Source of the DNA: Zasmidium citrigriseum
Taxonomy: Eukaryota > Ascomycota > Dothideomycetes > Mycosphaerellales > Mycosphaerellaceae
Direction of reading: 5' to 3'
NCBI GenBank assembly: GCA_002786025.1
Contig: NHNW01000001.1
Span: 1,550,001 to 1,614,000, forward strand
DNA: 64,000 bases
Shown here: positions 20,801 to 33,568 of the stretch, in pieces
Layout of the letters: each line of letters opens with the position of its first letter
Numbering within the stretch: position 1 is the stretch's first letter
Program-made: the position numbers and the translations under genes
Notes under the pieces: generated by a model
Databases searched by the model: none
What the model was told of the DNA's origin: nothing
Seen by the model: the letters and a program-made list of their open reading frames with translations, nothing else

Positions 20801-23580
20801 TTGGATGTGCTGCAGCTCCTCACTCTCTTCAGATAAGGCCATGGACAGCTGCCCCAGAGCAAGAGTTGCAATTTCATTCCCGTCTTTGGCCTTCTCGTAG
20901 AGTCGATCGACCACTGTCCGCACTTTTGAGAACTTCTCGATGCTCTCGACTGACAGGCATCCAAACATGCTCATCTGTCCGATGGCGATGTGACTTGCTT
21001 CTCGTAACAGGTCGTCTCTGGCATCGGTGAATATCTCGAACATAGTCTTCAGGAATTGCTGGTATTCTTCTGTACCTGGCACTTTTTGATTCCGGTAGGT
21101 AGAGCGGCTGTAGTAAAAGCCGAGAGCAACGACGGCTCCATGAACAGAGCTGATGATTGCTCCAAGCGCGGTGCTCCAGGTTTTGGCTATGCTGATTAGC
21201 TGAGAGACACTGGACGAAGCATCGGCACTTTCATGCGACGCGAGTACGCCAAATGCTTGAGCTGCGGCCATTCGTCGAGTATGGTTGTTCGACTTCAATG
21301 AAGCCATGAGTGACGGTACACGAGAAACTTGATTCTGATCTCGTATCAGAGAGTCGGGGCTCAGCGACAGAAATTCGACTAGTCGATCGTCTTCCGCTGC
21401 GTTCTTAGAGGTAAGGCAAGCGAATAGGGCAGAGACAAGCGTTCCCATCAGCTCAGGTGATGTCTCCTGGGTAGCCTTGATCTGCGACTTGACAGCATCA
21501 CTGGCCGGTACATCGGATTCGACCATGGTGTCAAGTCGTCTCTCCCACTCGCTGTCGAGATTCAATGGAACGTCGCCTTTCTTCACGGCTTGCTGTACAA
21601 GCATTCGTCGAGCGTATGCAGTCATGTGTGGAAATGAACTCTCGTGTGCCTCCTGGACGCGGATGACACGGTTGCTGAGGGCCATCCGATCCGATCCAGT
21701 CATGGGCGCTTGTTTGATGTAGAATTGGTCGATAACATCCTCAAACGTGGGATAGGAAAGCTCAACGTCCTCAGCACCAACATTCGTCGCATTGAGCATC
21801 CGATACCAGTACGGACTCAGACCTCGCTCGCCCTCTTCTCGAACTTCTTGCCGATCGGTAGTAGCTCCGACAGCCAGAACATCGATCCAGCGCGCCTTGA
21901 CCGAAGCGTACGGCAAACAGCGATTCGCAAATCGGACTGACACATACCTAGTGCTTCTTAGTCGGCCATTCGCTTCTAGATCTGCCGATTGCATCATTTG
22001 ATCGATGAGTAAGGACTCCAGAACTTCCTGTTCCGGCTGGTTGAGACTCATGCGAGTCATCGCGGCCAGAATGGTTGACAGCGACTCCTCAATGCTGACT
22101 GTGATCGAATTACCTGAGGAGTCCTGCGCTAGAGATTTGAACATCCACCTTAGCAAATCCAAGGTAGTATTCTCTTCTTCGACCAGTAATGACTTTGGTC
22201 CGGCTTTGATGAGGAGTCCAATAACTTCGTATGCGTATGCTCGTGAGACCAAATCTTCGTTGCCGCCTGGTTTCGGCCATCCCTGGTTCTCAATGAAGTC
22301 TCTCAATCGCCAGACTACTTGAGAAGCTATGGCGTGGAGATCGTCTTTCTCGCCGGTCCGAGCGACGTAGTTGATGTATGAAAAAATGGCGGCCCTTAGC
22401 TTGGTTGCTTCTCTACCCACGTTGGTACTCCTGCTGCACGTTAGCCACTTTCTTGTGAGATCGCGCTTGTCACGGCACTCGACGCGCTGTAGCTGCTCAG
22501 CACCGGGCGTTTCAGTGGAGACGGAGCAACTTACGGTGCGATCCCATTAGACATTACAGTGTCTTCGCCATCTTGCTGTGGTGGAGATACTCCATCATTG
22601 ACCAGCTTTATGATGTTGTTGGAAAAGGTCGTACTGCTCTTGGACTTCTCAAGAAGCCACAGAATCTTGATCTTCAAAGGCGGTCGAACGCCCGGCGCTC
22701 CACCTGTGCCGAAGTACAGATCAAAGAGAGTCTTCGGTAGTGCTTCTTTTTCGAGCTCAGGTAATGTGGCCGGAAGCGCCCGCTTCATCATATCGTCTCC
22801 AACATCGCTGATCGAGAAGGCCGGATCTGCTGAGCAAAATACTGCTGGAAGAAATCGTTCCTTGTCGTTGAATAATCCGCTTGCTAGAAGCTTTGCAGCG
22901 AGGGTCTTCGTCCGCAACAGGTTCAGCCCACCAGCGTTCGGATTCCAGGCATCCTCCTTTCCCTGCACAGTAAAGAAAGTATACTCCTCGGTATTGAGTC
23001 CAGGACAAGTCTTGGTAGTCCCCTTCTGCGGCACAAACAGAATGAACTTCCCCAGCCACCTCGCGAGGTACTCAACATCCTCATCCCGGACCTCAAACTT
23101 CCCCCTCATTTCCAGATCATCTTTACTCCCTCGTGGCGGCAGCGTAAAAGATTCCAGTAACCGCAGTAAGAGATAAAACACCTGGCTCGACTGCGTCCCC
23201 GCCTTCGGAATCCCCTGCACAACAAGCGGCAGAAGCTCTCCTCTCTCCCTCGCACTCAACCTCATAACACCCTGCTGGATATACAGCATATCGAAATGCC
23301 GTATCATCGAGCTCTCCTGTTCCTTGAACTGCTTCACGAGAGCGGCAACAGGAAGTTGAATCGACTGTGGCTGAATCCGCGCGTTGATGTGCTGGCACAT
23401 GGTGATGACTTTCTGCCGGACGCTGGGGAATTCCGAGGCCAGTTTGAGGAGGAGAGGGGCCAGGTAGGTTTTGAGGATGGCTTCGAGTTTGGCGTCGGTG
23501 TTGGAGACGGCGATGCGCATTTCGACTTTGCCAACCAGAGACAGCTCGCGCTGCTCCGGCGAGGGTGGTTCGGCGCTCAT
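17863..23580 (-). CDS. ECM29: proteasome adaptor/scaffold protein ECM29 (3 exons, 1850 aa)
   Basis: Exon 1 23580-22535, exon 2 22430-18578, exon 3 18516-17863. Introns are 104 nt (GTAAGT...GCAG), which restores NGIAP-STNVGREATKLRA, and 61 nt (GTATGT...CTAG). The N-terminal ~350 residues (LSLVGKVEMRIAVSNTDAKL, LLLRLLESFTLPP, KIKILWLLEKS) match the Ecm29 N-terminal domain, and the rest is a long HEAT-repeat solenoid. At 1850 residues it is close to the yeast protein (about 1870). Ecm29 binds the 26S proteasome, bridges core and regulatory particles and takes part in proteasome quality control and stress-induced disassembly, in cytosol and nucleus. No disrupted segment seen. The region after GKPFYMEHENVRSAITK must be spliced, since the unspliced frame ends in non-homologous sequence. 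Confidence 0.93.
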
Positions 23581-24124
23581 TGTCGGTAGCGTCTTGAGAT
23601 GGAAATGGATGGTCTTTCTTCTTGAAGGTGTCTTCCTCAGTCCATCATGTCAAACGGGAAAGGAAGCGACAATCACCAGATCCCGAAAGCAAACAGATTC
23701 GTGAGAGGCAACACAAGCCACGTCGACAAGTGCGCTAGTGGAGATGGAACAGAGAGGAAGAGGATGACTTCGCCACGTGAAGGAAGTGCGTAGACCATGC
23801 AGCCTTGATGCTTAGGTCAGAACCGGCCTGGGGTGGCGTCGAAGTGAAGTCGAGCAGCTCGGTCTGTGATTGGTGGATGGCTCTCGGTTCACGAGAGCTG
23901 CTAAGGCGGGTTCACGGGAATGCATATCTGTCTTGCATTTGTCGCAGGTGGATGCACTCAAGTGTGCATTAGCTGCGTTCCAGATGTTTGGGTGAGGAGG
24001 TGGAAGGAGCGGCGTGCAATCGAGTTTGGGGGTATGCATCGAGCACATCCGACAGTGTCACAACAGCTCGCTTCGAAGTACGTCTATCATATGACTTTCG
24101 TCTCATTACTGCTGATTATACAAT
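23581..24124. other. intergenic between ECM29 and CYP51
   Basis: ECM29 promoter plus CYP51 3' flank. Nothing coding recognised. Confidence 0.5.
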
Positions 24125-26322
<2,198 letters not shown>

Positions 26323-26892
26323 ATGAGGATTCCATACGCCCCCAAGGAGCCCGCAGACCCCACGCCGGAGACGAAAGCAATCTACGAGCGTATCGCGGCC
26401 CGTCGAAACCCACGGCCATTGATCCCGCTCGATCTTGCTCTCCTCCACAATCCAGCAATCGCAGATGGCTACAATTCTCTCCTCGGAGCCATACGTACGA
26501 AGTCCTCCCTCTCACAAGCTCTCGCCGAGCTCGCCATCTGCTACATCGCCGTGCTGAACGATGCCGTATACGAGTGGACAGCCCATGCTCCATTAGCTCT
26601 CAAGGCTGGAGCCAGCCGAGAAGCTTTGAAAGCAGTACTTGCAGGAGACGTGAAGAATGAGAAGGTCTTGAGCGAGGCTGAGCGAGATGTGCTGGAGTTT
26701 ACAAAGCAGAGCACCAAGAATGTGAAGGTCGAAGACGACATTATGGAAAAGATCAAGGCGAGATTCTCGGATCAAGAAGTCATGGAGTTGACGATCACTG
26801 TGGCTGGGTATAATATGGTCAGCCGCTTCTTGGTGGCTTTGGATGTTACTGAAAGTAATGGCAAGAAGATGGAGATGCCGGCAGCGACATAA
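26323..26892 (+). CDS. carboxymuconolactone decarboxylase/AhpD-like protein (189 aa)
   Basis: Single exon from ATG 26323 (context CCAACATGAG); the frame is open further upstream but that part is not protein-like. The fold pattern fits the CMD/AhpD all-helical family: LDLALLHNPAIADGYNSLLGAIRTKSSL, then LAELAICYIAVLNDAVYEWTAHAPLALKAGAS, with the EWxxH stretch in place of the usual CxxxxH/EWxxH active helix, and a C-terminal LTITVAGYNMVSRFLVAL helix. The CxxC pair of peroxidase-active AhpD is absent, so a peroxidase role is unlikely; many fungal members act as gamma-carboxymuconolactone decarboxylase-like enzymes with unknown substrate. Probably cytosolic. Shares its promoter region with CYP51, which may be coincidence. 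Confidence 0.85.
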   Translation: MRIPYAPKEPADPTPETKAIYERIAARRNPRPLIPLDLALLHNPAIADGYNSLLGAIRTKSSLSQALAELAICYIAVLNDAVYEWTAHAPLALKAGASREALKAVLAGDVKNEKVLSEAERDVLEFTKQSTKNVKVEDDIMEKIKARFSDQEVMELTITVAGYNMVSRFLVALDVTESNGKKMEMPAAT

Positions 26893-27111
26893 GGATAAGG
26901 CGTAGAGAAGCGCCTATTAAAGAGAGCCTCCTTTTGGCTTTCACTCTTCTCGTAAAGCCGCCAGTCATCGTGGACCTGAACACCGCCATCACCCTCCTTC
27001 TCTCACGATCTCAGGCAATGGACCGAATCGAGGCAAGGGTCTGTGCATCTGAGATAAGCTCCGACTTCATCTCTTGACATTCGTTGCCACAAATTGTCTC
27101 TTACAACCAAC

Positions 27112-28109
27112 ATGATGGCTGAACAAGACAACCTCTTCGGAGCGATCATATTCTGGCTCTACATTGCTTTCGCTCTCCTTTTCACGTTCTTCGCCATCGA
27201 ATCGATTGTCAAATTTCCCAAACCTACCTCCAACACGCATGTCGCCACCTTCGGGGGCCTGGCTGTCCTCAGCTTCTCGGCGCTTTCCTTCAACATGCTC
27301 CATGTTCTTTTTGACTCATACAGTACCTGGTCAGAACGCCAGATATCACCACTAGCGCTCTCGCCCTCCAGCATCTGGAAGTGGTCCATCACCTCGACTT
27401 TATTTCGAAACTTTGGAGAGGCGATCGTGGCGGATGACTGTCGCTTTCTCTGGACTCAATCAGCTTTACTGGCAACATTATCTGTGAATCTGTTCATGGG
27501 CATGCAAGGTTTGAGCACTCACTTCTCCTGTCCACGACTTGGGCTGATCTCTGTCCAGGCCTTCAGCATCGGATTCCGCGCCTGTGGGCTTTTTTCGCTT
27601 TGTCCCAAATCTTGCCGATCTCATTCGCCCAGAACCTCTTCTACGTTGCGCTCTTACGATCTCCGAAAACCAGAGGCCGATCGATCGGAGTTTCTCAGCC
27701 CTCCATGATGGGCGTCATCGCTGCATACTCGACATGTCTTTTCATCGCACCCTCTACCGCTGGAGGCCCCTACCTGATGCCGACAATACTCGCAGCCCGG
27801 CTTGTACTGCTCGTGCCCGCGTTTCTGCCAAAGGCCGCTGAGCTCAAAAGAAAGAGATCTATTTGGGGGCCTTTGAGCCACTCGTCAGCTCAGGCGAATG
27901 TCGCTTTGCTCGCTGCTGCGATGACGGGCAGGCAGATCATCTTGATTGTAGGACCGCCGTATAGTCTGTGGGAAGTTTTGTCGGCGCTGTTTAGCCATCC
28001 GGCAGTGACTTCTCTGGGCTTTGACTTTTTTGTCACGGTTGCGAGCTTCGTGGTCTGGAGCTACACGCAAGGGACGTCAAAGGAAATACAGGCGAAGAAA
28101 ACGACATAA
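27112..28109 (+). CDS. fungal multi-pass membrane protein, family not identified (2 exons, 315 aa)
   Basis: Exon 1 27112-27508 and exon 2 27559-28109; intron 27509-27558 (50 nt, GTTTGA...CCAG, phase 1) joins LFMGMQG to LQHRIPRLWAFF. The first of two adjacent ATGs is used. Eight hydrophobic stretches are visible (about residues 8-35, 47-70, 112-132, 140-165, 182-200, 208-226, 250-270 and 285-305), connected by short loops, with a basic tail KEIQAKKTT. The spacing resembles uncharacterised fungal integral membrane proteins; no transport or enzyme signature is visible. Location could be plasma or endomembrane. Confidence 0.75.
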
Positions 28110-28380
28110 CTACTTCTCTACACATGCTGTTACGAGCTAGCCGATTGCCCGGTCTTGCCGTGGACTCTCTTCCATCAGCTGCAAATCTTCCGGTCTGGTA
28201 CCTCGGAACGACACTCAATCAGCCAACTTCAAGACCAAATGTTTGCTTGTCGTAGGCAAGAATTCAATACCCTCCATGGCAATTTTGATCTGTCCCTGTC
28301 GACACTGGCGAAACTGTCTTGTGTTTTCTGTCTAGAGCCACAGGATCCAAGTTCTTGTAAGACAGTTCGCCTACACCAAC

Positions 28381-29258
28381 TCAGTCCTCCTCTTCAACAG
28401 GCTCGTACCTCCTCAGATCCACGAAATCCGACAAACCGCAGCGATCGCAAGGCTTCAAATAGGCCACACCCGAGCCCACAACCCCAAAGCACACGACTCC
28501 ATAGTCGTCGAGACTACACTCCTCTACAAGCTTCCAAAGAGGCTTGGCACCCTTCCCTTCAGTCTCAACACCCGCCGCCAAATCTCCAATCGCACAAACA
28601 CACAAACGCCCCTCCGGAATGCGGCTCGAGTCAACGGTCCTATCGCATCGACGGCTCAGGACCATCTCGCCTGTCTTCTTCAAGATCTTCATTTTCGTCC
28701 TGATCGTGACATTGTCAACGATTATTGGCTGCGAGAAGACGTCGACGTCTTGGATGAGGACGTTGATGGAGTACTCGATACTACGGATCTCCTTGACATG
28801 CTCGCCCCACATCTTCCTGAGCACAAGACGCTTCGTGGCATTGTTTGCCCAGCCTTGACTCAGGGAAGAGAACGTGTTGAGGGAGAAGTAGATGGGGGTC
28901 GCGAACTTGCGGAGATGGCTGCAGACGTGCAGAAGAGGAGGCTTATTGACTTTCTTGTCGCCGATGGTGGCTGTCGTACGCCAAAATGTCGGCCGGTCGC
29001 GTTTGGCGCAGGTCGCGCGGACGTTGATGTGGATCGGCTCGGACTCCGGCAGGACGTATTCGTAAATCATGGTTTGAAGTTCGGCTGGGAGAGTGAAGAT
29101 CTTGGGGATGTACTCTTCGGACTGTGTCAAAGGCGACACTGGATATGGTCAGCGCTGGACTTGCTCGTACGGCCCTGTTTGGACTCACCATTTATGTCGG
29201 CAGTTTTTGCCAATGTGCTCGAGAGCCGCGCTCTCTTTCTTGGTGGTTGGTCCGACAT
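28381..29258 (-). CDS. LPxELQ (F-box-like) domain protein, tandem copy 1 (2 exons, 275 aa)
   Basis: Exon 1 29258-29189 codes for a basic start (MSDQPPRKRARLSS), exon 2 is 29138-28381; intron 29188-29139 (50 nt, GTGAGT...CCAG, phase 1) lies just before the domain. The domain opens with FTLPAELQTMIYEYVL, which resembles the short F-box-like/2EXR-type helix of fungal proteins, followed by HVCSHLRKFATPIYFSLNTF and KMWGEHVKEIRSIEY. Toward the C-terminus are a C-x-C (CVCAIGDL) and a C-x2-C (CDRCG) that are shared with the three downstream copies. Function unknown; F-box-like helices often mediate protein-protein contact, but no SCF link can be claimed. Ends in acidic EPVEEED, as in copy 3. Confidence 0.75.
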
Positions 29259-29652
29259 CCTGTGAGAATCCCGAGATAGGATGAATGCGAGCAAAGAAAG
29301 ATGGAGGTCCAAAAGGCAGAGAAATATATGGACAGAGTCGACGTCCGCGAGGGAGATTCACGCGCTGCGAAAGTCACTCGCTGGACAAACGCTTCACTTC
29401 CCGGCTACCGTGCAGCGATGTCTTTCAAATCATCCCTGCCATGCAACTTGCCGTTCGCTTGGACGAGTGCACGTGAAGGGTCCGAGACACACAAACAAAT
29501 CTGATTGGGCGATATGGAGATCCCCTTCCAATTGCTGGCTGGACTCATCCTGGAGCCATTGGTACATTATCTGGCATACCATTGCCAAGAGGTAGCCAGG
29601 AGTCACAATACTTTCCCGTTCGCAATTCACGCTCCATAGCGCATGTGGTCGA
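29259..29652. other. intergenic between tandem copies 1 and 2
   Basis: Promoter of copy 1 and 3' flank of copy 2. No gene seen. Confidence 0.5.
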
Positions 29653-30552
29653 CTACTTCTCCACCAAGACCACTCGATGAAGTCCGCAACCCTCACAGAT
29701 CTTGACATCGGCCGTCTTGCAATCTTCATAAACGCACAATCCCGCAATCTCCCACAAACGACTGCTGTCTTTGTCTTTGGCCTCATCCCCCATCTTCTCC
29801 ACCAAAGCCTCAAGCTCACAGTGGCAGATCTCCCCCTTGGGCAGCAAGCCGGTTTTATGCATGCCCATATTATGTCGACTGTGGACCAACGATCCACTCT
29901 CGAGAAGCTTGACCCTGGTGATAATATCGACGAGCTCCAGCTCCCAAAGTCCAACACCAAAGGGGTACGTAAAGTCCCTCCACCGAATGCTCAAGCAACC
30001 GACTCGTCGAATGCTTCGCATGTGCCTGACGGCCTCGCCCCACATGTGGCGCAGGACTTCTCTCGCCTTTGGATTCTCGGATAGTTGGCCAAGGTTCGTC
30101 GAGAATGTGTTGCCCGCAAGATAGAGCGGGGTGACGAAGCCGCGGAGGTATCTGCAAGTGGCGAGGATGGGTGGTCGTCCGGTAAGATTGCTATTTATGA
30201 ATAGGCGCCAGTGTATGGCCTTTTTGGTGATTTGGACGGGGGTGACGTGAAGGTAGATTGGCTCTGAATTGACGACGGCGTATTCGTAGATCATGGTCTG
30301 AAGCTCTGGTGGAAGACGAAACAGGCCTGGTTTGTTTCCGTCCGGCTGCGATGCATCCGACTGCATTTCCTTGTCTTCGCTTTGATCATCGATTTCCATT
30401 TCATCTTCATGTTGACCATGTTCGGCTTCAGTGGCGGGGGATTGGGTGCTTTCTATGGCAGCAGGTGGAGCAGGGTTGGATGCAGGAAGAGGAGAGGGAT
30501 GACTGCTGAGCGAAGCCTTCGAGCTTTTCGATCTGGTGTTGTAGCGGTGCAT
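29653..30552 (-). CDS. LPxELQ (F-box-like) domain protein, tandem copy 2 (299 aa)
   Basis: Single exon. I start at ATG 30552 because MHRYNTRSKSSK matches the start of copy 3 (MHRHRYETRSKTSG); an in-frame ATG at 30669 would add 39 residues of unconvincing sequence. An acidic, disordered stretch (~40-90) precedes FRLPPELQTMIYEYAV, then ATCRYLRGFVTPLYLAGNTF and HMWGEAVRHMRSIRR, in the same order as the other copies. The C-x-C (CHCELEAL) and C-x2-C (CEGCG) motifs are conserved. No intron is apparent at the place where the other three copies have one, suggesting intron loss in this copy or gain before the others split. Confidence 0.75.
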   Translation of the reverse strand: MHRYNTRSKSSKASLSSHPSPLPASNPAPPAAIESTQSPATEAEHGQHEDEMEIDDQSEDKEMQSDASQPDGNKPGLFRLPPELQTMIYEYAVVNSEPIYLHVTPVQITKKAIHWRLFINSNLTGRPPILATCRYLRGFVTPLYLAGNTFSTNLGQLSENPKAREVLRHMWGEAVRHMRSIRRVGCLSIRWRDFTYPFGVGLWELELVDIITRVKLLESGSLVHSRHNMGMHKTGLLPKGEICHCELEALVEKMGDEAKDKDSSRLWEIAGLCVYEDCKTADVKICEGCGLHRVVLVEK

Positions 30553-31116
30553 GAAGTGCGTTGGAGTAAGAGGCTGGCTTGAAGCGATTCCGATTTGGAA
30601 AGAACGACGGATCCAAGTAGTAAGGAGCTTGTCTCGGCTTTTGAATGTGGAATCATCTACAATATCCATGCATGTCCCTCATTTATTGTTGCCTCGCATT
30701 CGAGCCTTTGCTGAACAATTCTTGTATGTTCTAGATCTCAATGTGGTCCGGAACAATTGCCGCTCGTCTAGCTTCCCTCTACGACTTTCCAAAGGGAAGG
30801 AGGAAGGAGAGTGTCTGGAATACGGTTTGATGAAAAAAATCGACGTGTGAAAGTTAAAACCATTAGAATGTGGTTAATAATTCTGGCTGAATGAGTTTCC
30901 GAATTACCATTTGGCTGTCTACTTGATTGCTAATTAGAAGCAGCAGACACATGGCGCCAACTGGTCGAAATGTACATTCGATTCAGGTTCCACCCCCAGC
31001 AATCGCAAAAGCCAACCATCGCACAGCATCAGGACAATCTTCCTCACCAGGAACTCGGTGCGCTCCTATAGCATCGAAATCGAGTCATATGCCATGCAGT
31101 GAGCCCTGAGCGTCTC
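30553..31116. other. intergenic between tandem copies 2 and 3
   Basis: Promoter of copy 2 and 3' flank of copy 3; a slightly AT-rich patch at about 30830-30950. No gene seen. Confidence 0.5.
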
Positions 31117-32040
31117 TCAATCTTCTTCCTCATGGGGACCATCACGGTCTCCAAGAACGAGGCGAGCACGGTTGCAGCGTCCGCAGTCCTTGGCCCAGTA
31201 GCTCCCAGCCGACTCCTCGTCTTTTTGAGTACCGTGGTCCATGATCTCGAAAACACGCCGATTGTCCTTCCCCTTGAACTTCGACGCAGCACCCAGATCC
31301 TCCAAATCACAATGGCACACTTGTCCTCGGGGCAGGCCACCAGTTCCACCCGAGCCCGAGCTCTTGCGATGCAAAAGCAAAGTACCGCTCGCCAGCAACT
31401 TGACCTTGATAGTAAGCAAGACATCGTCACTCTTCACATACGGCTGTCCGGTACAGCAGGTCTTGGTGTGGAAGTAGACGGAGACTTTGGTCCAGAATGT
31501 GATGTCGCGGAGATGCTTCACGTCCTCGCCCCAGAATTGCCGCATCATCTGAAGAGCCTCGAGTCCGATATGATAGTCAAAGCCAGTAAAGGTGAATGTG
31601 TTGCCGGAGAAATAGATCGAGCCCGCAAGTTCGCGAAGGTACCTGCAGACTTGGAGGACGGAAGGTCTAGCAACGCGGCGACCCTTGACGCGAGTATCGA
31701 GGCGGTAGTGGTACTTCTTGCCGATGCGTTTGGCTGCGACGAGACGGAGGTCGATTCGAGGAGACTCGAGGACGGCGTACTCCAGTATGGTCTTCTGGAT
31801 TTCGGCTGGGAGAGTGAAGAGTGTCGGAACATCTTGGGGCTGCGTGGAGTCTGCCATGCACAGGTCAGTATGAAGCTGCTCCAGAATTGGAAACTGGGGC
31901 TTACCGGCGCGATCTGGCTCGGCAGGGGCATCGTCGGTCGAAGAGGTCAGAGGAAGATGGCGCTTGTCTTGGGCACTTGCATCAACGTTGAGCGCATTGC
32001 CCGAGGTCTTGGACCTCGTCTCGTAGCGGTGGCGATGCAT
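31117..32040 (-). CDS. LPxELQ (F-box-like) domain protein, tandem copy 3 (2 exons, 289 aa)
   Basis: Exon 1 32040-31905 and exon 2 31850-31117; intron 31904-31851 (54 nt, GTAAGC...GGCAG, CTGAC branch-like site, phase 1). The intron is a multiple of three without a stop, so the unspliced frame also reads through as 307 aa; I prefer splicing because copies 1 and 4 have a phase-1 intron at the same place. Domain order: FTLPAEIQKTILEYAV, QVCRYLRELAGSIYFSGNTF, QFWGEDVKHLRDI. C-terminal cysteine motifs CHCDLEDL and CGRCN are conserved, and copy 3 shares AASKFKGKDNRR with copy 4. A large plus-strand frame over the same bases is a shadow. Confidence 0.75.
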   Translation of the reverse strand: MHRHRYETRSKTSGNALNVDASAQDKRHLPLTSSTDDAPAEPDRAGKPQFPILEQLHTDLCMADSTQPQDVPTLFTLPAEIQKTILEYAVLESPRIDLRLVAAKRIGKKYHYRLDTRVKGRRVARPSVLQVCRYLRELAGSIYFSGNTFTFTGFDYHIGLEALQMMRQFWGEDVKHLRDITFWTKVSVYFHTKTCCTGQPYVKSDDVLLTIKVKLLASGTLLLHRKSSGSGGTGGLPRGQVCHCDLEDLGAASKFKGKDNRRVFEIMDHGTQKDEESAGSYWAKDCGRCNRARLVLGDRDGPHEEED

Positions 32041-32485
32041 GTTGTGTATGTATCTTTTTGCCAGACGTCGGAGGTTATTTCAGACGGAGATGAAACAGCG
32101 AAGGGGACCAGCGGGCTTTAAAAGCTAGCGCGCATGTGATGTGGTCTGTGCTCGAATCGCCTCGAACTTACGTCATTTCACGATTCACTACTGTCGTCTG
32201 CTGGGTAGTAGTATCATCAGGGCTGCCTATTTCCGCATGTCCCACTATTCACGATCTGCGGCTGAAGCATCGAGAGCACCAAAAGAAAGATCTCAGTTCT
32301 CCCCCATTGCATTTGCATTCTGACTAACATACCTCAGCAAGCATCGCACCAGCGTTCTCATCCACCAATGTGTCTCTCAGTCGCAGTCCTTGCTATTCAT
32401 AACATTCCATTCGTTCCGCTCTTGCAGAGCACCATAGTACCCTTCGATCCATCTACAGCGTCATTTGCCAGCTCCTCCGAGTCAT
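32041..32485. other. intergenic between tandem copies 3 and 4
   Basis: Promoter of copy 3 and 3' flank of copy 4. No gene seen. Confidence 0.5.
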
Positions 32486-33357
32486 TCAGCGAGACTCGAC
32501 CACAGCGAGGTACGGACGTCGGCAGCGCTCGCAGATCTTTGATTCGGTGGTCTTGTCGTCCTCAAGAGCACATTGAGCAAGCACTTCGAACAGACGTCGG
32601 CTATCATTGCCCTTAAACATGGATGTAGCAGCAACAGTCTCCAGCAGGCACCGACACATTTCAGAGTCTTTGGCGAGTTCTTTGGAGCTATAAGTGCCGG
32701 CGCAGCGCCGATGAATGACGAGAGTACCGCCTGGCAAGAGCTTGAGCGTGTTCGTGGTCCAAACGTCCTCTGTCTTCCACTTTCCCGGATTGGGCGCGTG
32801 ATGGAAGTCCCTGTACAGAATCTTGGTCGTGACGAGATAGACAATGCTCTTGATATGCTTCAGATCCTCGCCCCACATTTGACGCCAGATCTCCATCTTC
32901 TTGGCCATATCGCGAGAGTTCTTTCGGATGGAGAAAGTATTTCCAGAGAGGTAGATGGGAGTAGCCACCTGGCGCAGGTACTTGCAGACTGCAAGAAGAG
33001 CAGGTTTCGGCTTTGCCCGATCGCATGGCTCTGTACTAGTCGTGGTTATGGCACGCCACTCTGTCTTTGTGCCGACTCGACGCACTGGAAACACGCGGAT
33101 GTGGATGGGGGCGGTCTCGATGACTGCGTGCTCGTAGATTATGTTCTGGAGCTCAGCTGGCAGCGTGAACAGAGTGGGGACCTTGTCGCTGGTCTGCGAT
33201 TGTGGCGTGTCTGAAACTGGCATGTCAGTAGCAGTCTATGTGAGTCGCAATATGTGTGCCCACCTTTTTCGCTGCCCATCTTGAGTGCGGCTTCTGGCGA
33301 CTGAGAGTCCATCTCTTGGCTTTGGAAACGCTTTGCTTGCCATCGCGTCAGTGGCAT
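32486..33357 (-). CDS. LPxELQ (F-box-like) domain protein, tandem copy 4 (2 exons, 274 aa)
   Basis: Exon 1 33357-33264 (MPLTRWQAKRFQSQEM...), exon 2 33216-32486; intron 33263-33217 (47 nt, GTGGGC...CCAG, phase 1), placed as in copies 1 and 3. Then FTLPAELQNIIYEHAV, AVCKYLRQVATPIYLSGNTF, QMWGEDLKHIKSIVY, and the cysteine motifs CRCLLETV and CERCR. The first exon shows only loose resemblance to the starts of copies 2 and 3 (basic, R/K/S-rich), so N-termini evolve fastest in this family. Function unknown. Confidence 0.75.
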
Positions 33358-33568
33358 CGCAGCAATTGTGGTGTCATGAAAGTTCAAACGGTGGTGGAAA
33401 TGCTTGGGTGGCGGGAAGAAGGAAAAGAACAAGCGGGAGCAGCTGGCGGCAAGCACGCAAGCGAGCAGCCAAAGACTGAGGAAGGAGCGAACCCACACAA
33501 CAAGACATCACTTCATTCCACCAACAACATCAAGCTCACTCATCAGCACTTAACAATCGACCTCCGAC

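Noticed and set aside
31099..32121. 340-codon plus-strand open frame over tandem copy 3
   Set aside because: Antisense shadow; the minus strand holds the conserved paralog with shared motifs and intron.
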